Position numbers and translations under genes: made by a program. Below the pieces are notes generated by a model. The model saw only the letters and a program-made list of their open reading frames with translations, had not been told where the DNA came from and searched no databases. 64,000 nucleotides of DNA from Segetibacter koreensis DSM 18137 (GTDB lineage Bacteria > Bacteroidota > Bacteroidia > Chitinophagales > Chitinophagaceae), in NCBI RefSeq assembly GCF_000374045.1, contig NZ_KB893317.1:62001-126000 (forward strand), written 5' to 3'. Below, one piece after another: positions 61,037-64,000 of this stretch. Positions within the stretch are counted from its first letter, which is position 1. Every line of letters starts with the position of its first letter.

Positions 61037-64000
61037 ATGAAAGAACAGGTAAAAGCATGGGTAGAAAATGTTGTAATCCCTACTTATCCCGCCGGTCAGC
61101 CTGAAAAAAATCCTATGTTCCTCGAAAAGAGGGTTTACCAGGGCAGCAGTGGAGTTGTCTATCCACATGCAGTTATTGAAAAAATTTCAGATGAAAGAGT
61201 TGATAAAGTTTACAAAGGTGTATTCCTTGAAAATGAATACATTAAAATAATGGTTTTACCTGAATTAGGCGGCAGAATTCAAATGGCTTACGATAAAGTA
61301 AAACAAAGACATTTCGTTTATTATAACCAGGTTATTAAGCCGGCTTTGGTGGGTTTGACAGGCCCATGGATCTCAGGCGGAATAGAGTTTAACTGGCCTC
61401 AACATCACCGTCCAAGTACATTCGAACCTGTTGATTTTACCATTGAGGAAAATAAGGATGGTAGTAAAACAATTTGGGTAAATGAAGTTGAAAGAATGTT
61501 CAGAACAAAAGGAATGGCAGGCTTTACATTGTACCCTCAGAAGGCTTTTATCGAAATAAAGGGAAAACTGTATAATCGGACACCGTTTCCACAAACGTTT
61601 TTATGGTGGGCGAATCCTGCTGTTAAGGTAAATGATAATTATCAATCTATATTTCCTCCCGATGTATATGCTGTATTTGACCACGGTAAGCGTGATGTGT
61701 CTTCTTTTCCGATAGCAAAAGGAGTGTATTATAAGGTGGATTATGCCCCAGGTACTGATATTTCGAGATATAGAAATATTCCTGTTCCTACTTCGTACAT
61801 GGCGATAAACTCGAAGTATGATTTTATAGGCGGATATGAGCATGATACACAGGCAGGACTGCTTCACGTAGCAGACCACCACATATCACCTGGTAAAAAG
61901 CAATGGACTTGGGGACATGGTGAATTTGGCCAGGCATGGGATAGAAATCTTACAGATGAGGATGGTCCTTACATTGAATTGATGACGGGTGTTTATACTG
62001 ATAACCAACCGGACTTTTCATGGATGCAGCCGTATGAAGAAAAAACTTTCAAGCAGTATTTCATGCCTTATGCAGAAGTTGGCGTCGTGAAAAATGCTAC
62101 AAAAGAAGCAGTCTTGGGTGTAGAATTTGAAGGCATTCATGTCGAAATCAGGCTTTATGTTACCTCTCCTTATGAAAAAGTAAAAGTTGCATTGTTGCGA
62201 AACAAGCAGGAATTAATTAGTGAAATAATCACTATCTCTCCCGAAAATCCTTACCTGAAAAGACTAACGCTGTCTAAAGTTGAAGCTCCCGAAGAAATTC
62301 AGACCATAATAACGGATATTAAAACCGGTAAAATCCTGGTAAGTTATATACAGGAAAAAGCGGTGAAACAGGATATGCCATCTCCAGCACAGGCAGCAAA
62401 AAGACCGGCGGATGTAAAGAACAACGAACAACTTTACCTCACCGGCCTTCACCTGGAGCAATATAGGCACGCGACTTATATTGCAAGCGATTATTATGAA
62501 GAAGCCTTAAGAAGAGACGAAAAGGATGTAAGAAATAATAATGCGTTAGGTTTATGGTATCTTAGAAGAGGCAAATTTAAAAAGGCCGAACCTTATTTTA
62601 GAAAAGCTATTGCTACGCTATCTGAAAGAAATCCAAATCCGTACGACGGTGAGCCATATTATAATTTAGGTTGGTCACTTAAAATGCAGGGTAGAAATGA
62701 CGAGGCTTTTGATGCATTTTATAAAAGCGTGTGGAATGATGCATGGCAACACGCGGGGTATTTACAACTTGCAAGAATATCTGCCGGTAGTGGCGAATTT
62801 GAAGAGGCTTTAGAATTAATTGATAAATCACTAGTAAAAAACTATCATAGTCACTCTGCAAGACATCTTAAAACTGCTATTTTAAGAAAACTGGGCATGA
62901 ATGAAGAAGCATTAACTATGGTTGCTGAGTCTATGGCAATTGACCCTTTTAATTTCGGTTGTTTGTTTGAGAAATACCTGGTTCTAAAGATGCAAGACAA
63001 GCATGATGAAGTAAATGCAGCGTTGCAAAATCTCATTGAACTATCACATAAATGGATTCACAATTTTCTTGAATATGCTATAGATTTTGCCCATGCTGGT
63101 TTATATGACGAGGCAATTGAACTATTGCAATTATATCTTTCTAGTGGTGAAGAGGCAGACCCTATGATTTACTGTTACCTGGGTTGGTTTAGCTATCAAT
63201 TAAATAAAATTGAAAAAGCTCTTGAATTTATTAATAAAGCGGCAACAGCAAATCCTGATTTTTGTTTCCCGAATCGTATTGAAGATGTAGTGGTTTTGCA
63301 AAAGGCTATAGAACTTAATCCTGCGGATGCCAAAGCGCCCTATTACCTCGGTAATTTGTGGTATGATAAACGACAATATCAGGACGCGATACAATGTTGG
63401 GAAAAATCAGTTGAAATTGATGATACTTTTCCTACTGCTCACCGTAACCTTTCCCTTGCATACTACAACAAATTAAATGAACCCGAGAAAGCACTTGCAT
63501 CATTAGAAAAAGCATTCTTTTTAGATACCAAAGATGCACGTGTTTTAATGGAACTGGACCAGCTTTATAAGAGATTAAACAGACACCCTCAACAACGTCT
63601 CTCATTCCTTGAAACTTATTTGCCTTTAATTACTTCCCGTGAAGATCTATACCTCGAGCGTATTACATTGTACAACCAGTTGGGAGAGTATCAGAAAGCT
63701 AAACAGTTAATGACATCGTATAAATTTCATCCATGGGAGGGGGGCGAAGGTAAAGTTGTGGGGCAATACCTGGTGAGCCACCTCGCACTGGCAAAAACTG
63801 CTATAGAACTTGGCAAGGGTAAAGAAGCAATTCAACTTTTAGAGCAGGCAGAAACATATCCTGCTAATCTTGGAGAGGGTAAGTTGTATGGGGCCCAGGA
63901 AAATGATATATTGTATCTAAAAGGTCTGGCGTATGAACAGCAGGGAAATAAAGAATTAGCTGAAACATATTTCAAAAAAGCTACAATGGGTATTGATGAA
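61037..64000 (+). CDS. DUF5107 domain protein with TPR repeats, runs off window
   Basis: The frame from ATG 61037 is open to base 64000 (988 codons). The first 400 residues form a galactose-mutarotase-like DUF5107 domain: NEYIKIMVLPELGGRIQMAY, GPWISGGIEFNWPQHHRPS, KQWTWGHGEFGQAWDRNL. From about residue 470 TPR repeats follow (ARRDEKDVRNNNALGLWYLR-like). In Bacteroidota such proteins occur near glycoside hydrolase clusters and may bind oligosaccharides. It has no signal peptide, which argues for a cytoplasmic place. It is preceded by operator B. Confidence 0.88.
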   Translation, partial: MKEQVKAWVENVVIPTYPAGQPEKNPMFLEKRVYQGSSGVVYPHAVIEKISDERVDKVYKGVFLENEYIKIMVLPELGGRIQMAYDKVKQRHFVYYNQVIKPALVGLTGPWISGGIEFNWPQHHRPSTFEPVDFTIEENKDGSKTIWVNEVERMFRTKGMAGFTLYPQKAFIEIKGKLYNRTPFPQTFLWWANPAVKVNDNYQSIFPPDVYAVFDHGKRDVSSFPIAKGVYYKVDYAPGTDISRYRNIPVPTSYMAINSKYDFIGGYEHDTQAGLLHVADHHISPGKKQWTWGHGEFGQAWDRNLTDEDGPYIELMTGVYTDNQPDFSWMQPYEEKTFKQYFMPYAEVGVVKNATKEAVLGVEFEGIHVEIRLYVTSPYEKVKVALLRNKQELISEIITISPENPYLKRLTLSKVEAPEEIQTIITDIKTGKILVSYIQEKAVKQDMPSPAQAAKRPADVKNNEQLYLTGLHLEQYRHATYIASDYYEEALRRDEKDVRNNNALGLWYLRRGKFKKAEPYFRKAIATLSERNPNPYDGEPYYNLGWSLKMQGRNDEAFDAFYKSVWNDAWQHAGYLQLARISAGSGEFEEALELIDKSLVKNYHSHSARHLKTAILRKLGMNEEALTMVAESMAIDPFNFGCLFEKYLVLKMQDKHDEVNAALQNLIELSHKWIHNFLEYAIDFAHAGLYDEAIELLQLYLSSGEEADPMIYCYLGWFSYQLNKIEKALEFINKAATANPDFCFPNRIEDVVVLQKAIELNPADAKAPYYLGNLWYDKRQYQDAIQCWEKSVEIDDTFPTAHRNLSLAYYNKLNEPEKALASLEKAFFLDTKDARVLMELDQLYKRLNRHPQQRLSFLETYLPLITSREDLYLERITLYNQLGEYQKAKQLMTSYKFHPWEGGEGKVVGQYLVSHLALAKTAIELGKGKEAIQLLEQAETYPANLGEGKLYGAQENDILYLKGLAYEQQGNKELAETYFKKATMGIDE

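Noticed and set aside
1-64000. tRNA, rRNA and CRISPR loci
   Set aside because: I looked for T-loop patterns, conserved rRNA blocks and regularly spaced repeats and saw none. Reading by eye could miss a single tRNA.

Overview
The window is chromosomal DNA of a Bacteroidota bacterium, most likely of the Chitinophagaceae or a close relative. The evidence is the low GC content, AT-rich starts mostly without Shine-Dalgarno sequences, several promoter boxes of the TAnnTTTG type, a TonB-dependent receptor with a carboxypeptidase-regulatory-like N-terminus, the DAHP synthase-chorismate mutase fusion, and an ECF sigma/anti-sigma pair. I saw no rRNA, tRNA, CRISPR array, phage or intact insertion sequence.

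Layout. 1-5 kb (minus strand): the 5' part of a GMC oxidoreductase with its small partner subunit, a P-loop kinase, a SugE/Gdx-type exporter behind a perfect 17-bp hairpin, a YihY membrane protein, thioredoxin, and a fossil of a second dnaE 3' end. 5-14 kb: a secreted peroxiredoxin, intact dnaE, an NlpC/P60 lipoprotein, a PepSY-like protein, alkB, a beta-propeller protein and purC. 14-25 kb: a TonB-dependent receptor, pdhB, rsmG, a glycosyltransferase, tgt, an LptF/G permease and a eukaryotic-type citrate synthase. 25-27.5 kb: an ECF sigma factor followed directly by a membrane protein that joins an anti-sigma-like N-terminus to a trypsin-like protease, then a small lipoprotein.

28-38 kb is an aromatic amino acid supercluster on the plus strand: pheA, aminotransferase, tyrA, deaD, a UPF0045 protein, DAHP synthase-chorismate mutase, aroB, aroA and aroC. 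Ahead of pheA lies a well-formed transcription attenuator: a promoter, a 28-codon leader peptide with a WFSFYFYFYFRKW stretch, an antiterminator and a strong intrinsic terminator 10 bases before the pheA start. I regard this as the best regulatory find in the window.

38-46 kb: DUF952, a DUF892 protein with a histone-H1-like tail, a small hydrophilic protein with a perfect Shine-Dalgarno, a CinA-type amidase, a poly-aspartate protein, and an NHEJ operon (ku, separate LigD phosphoesterase, LigD ligase-polymerase). 46-54 kb: an oxidoreductase, two unknown envelope proteins, lpdA and a periplasmic molybdenum hydroxylase (FeS, FAD and Mo subunits). 54-64 kb: a carbohydrate locus with GH9, the N-terminal stub of a lost SusC receptor, GH2, an AraC regulator and a DUF5107/TPR protein running off the window. 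A 40-bp box with TCCAT half-sites 21 bp apart occurs twice in this locus, each time 27 bp before a -7 box, and is probably the AraC operator. A short dispersed repeat with a GCGACGC core occurs in at least five intergenic gaps.
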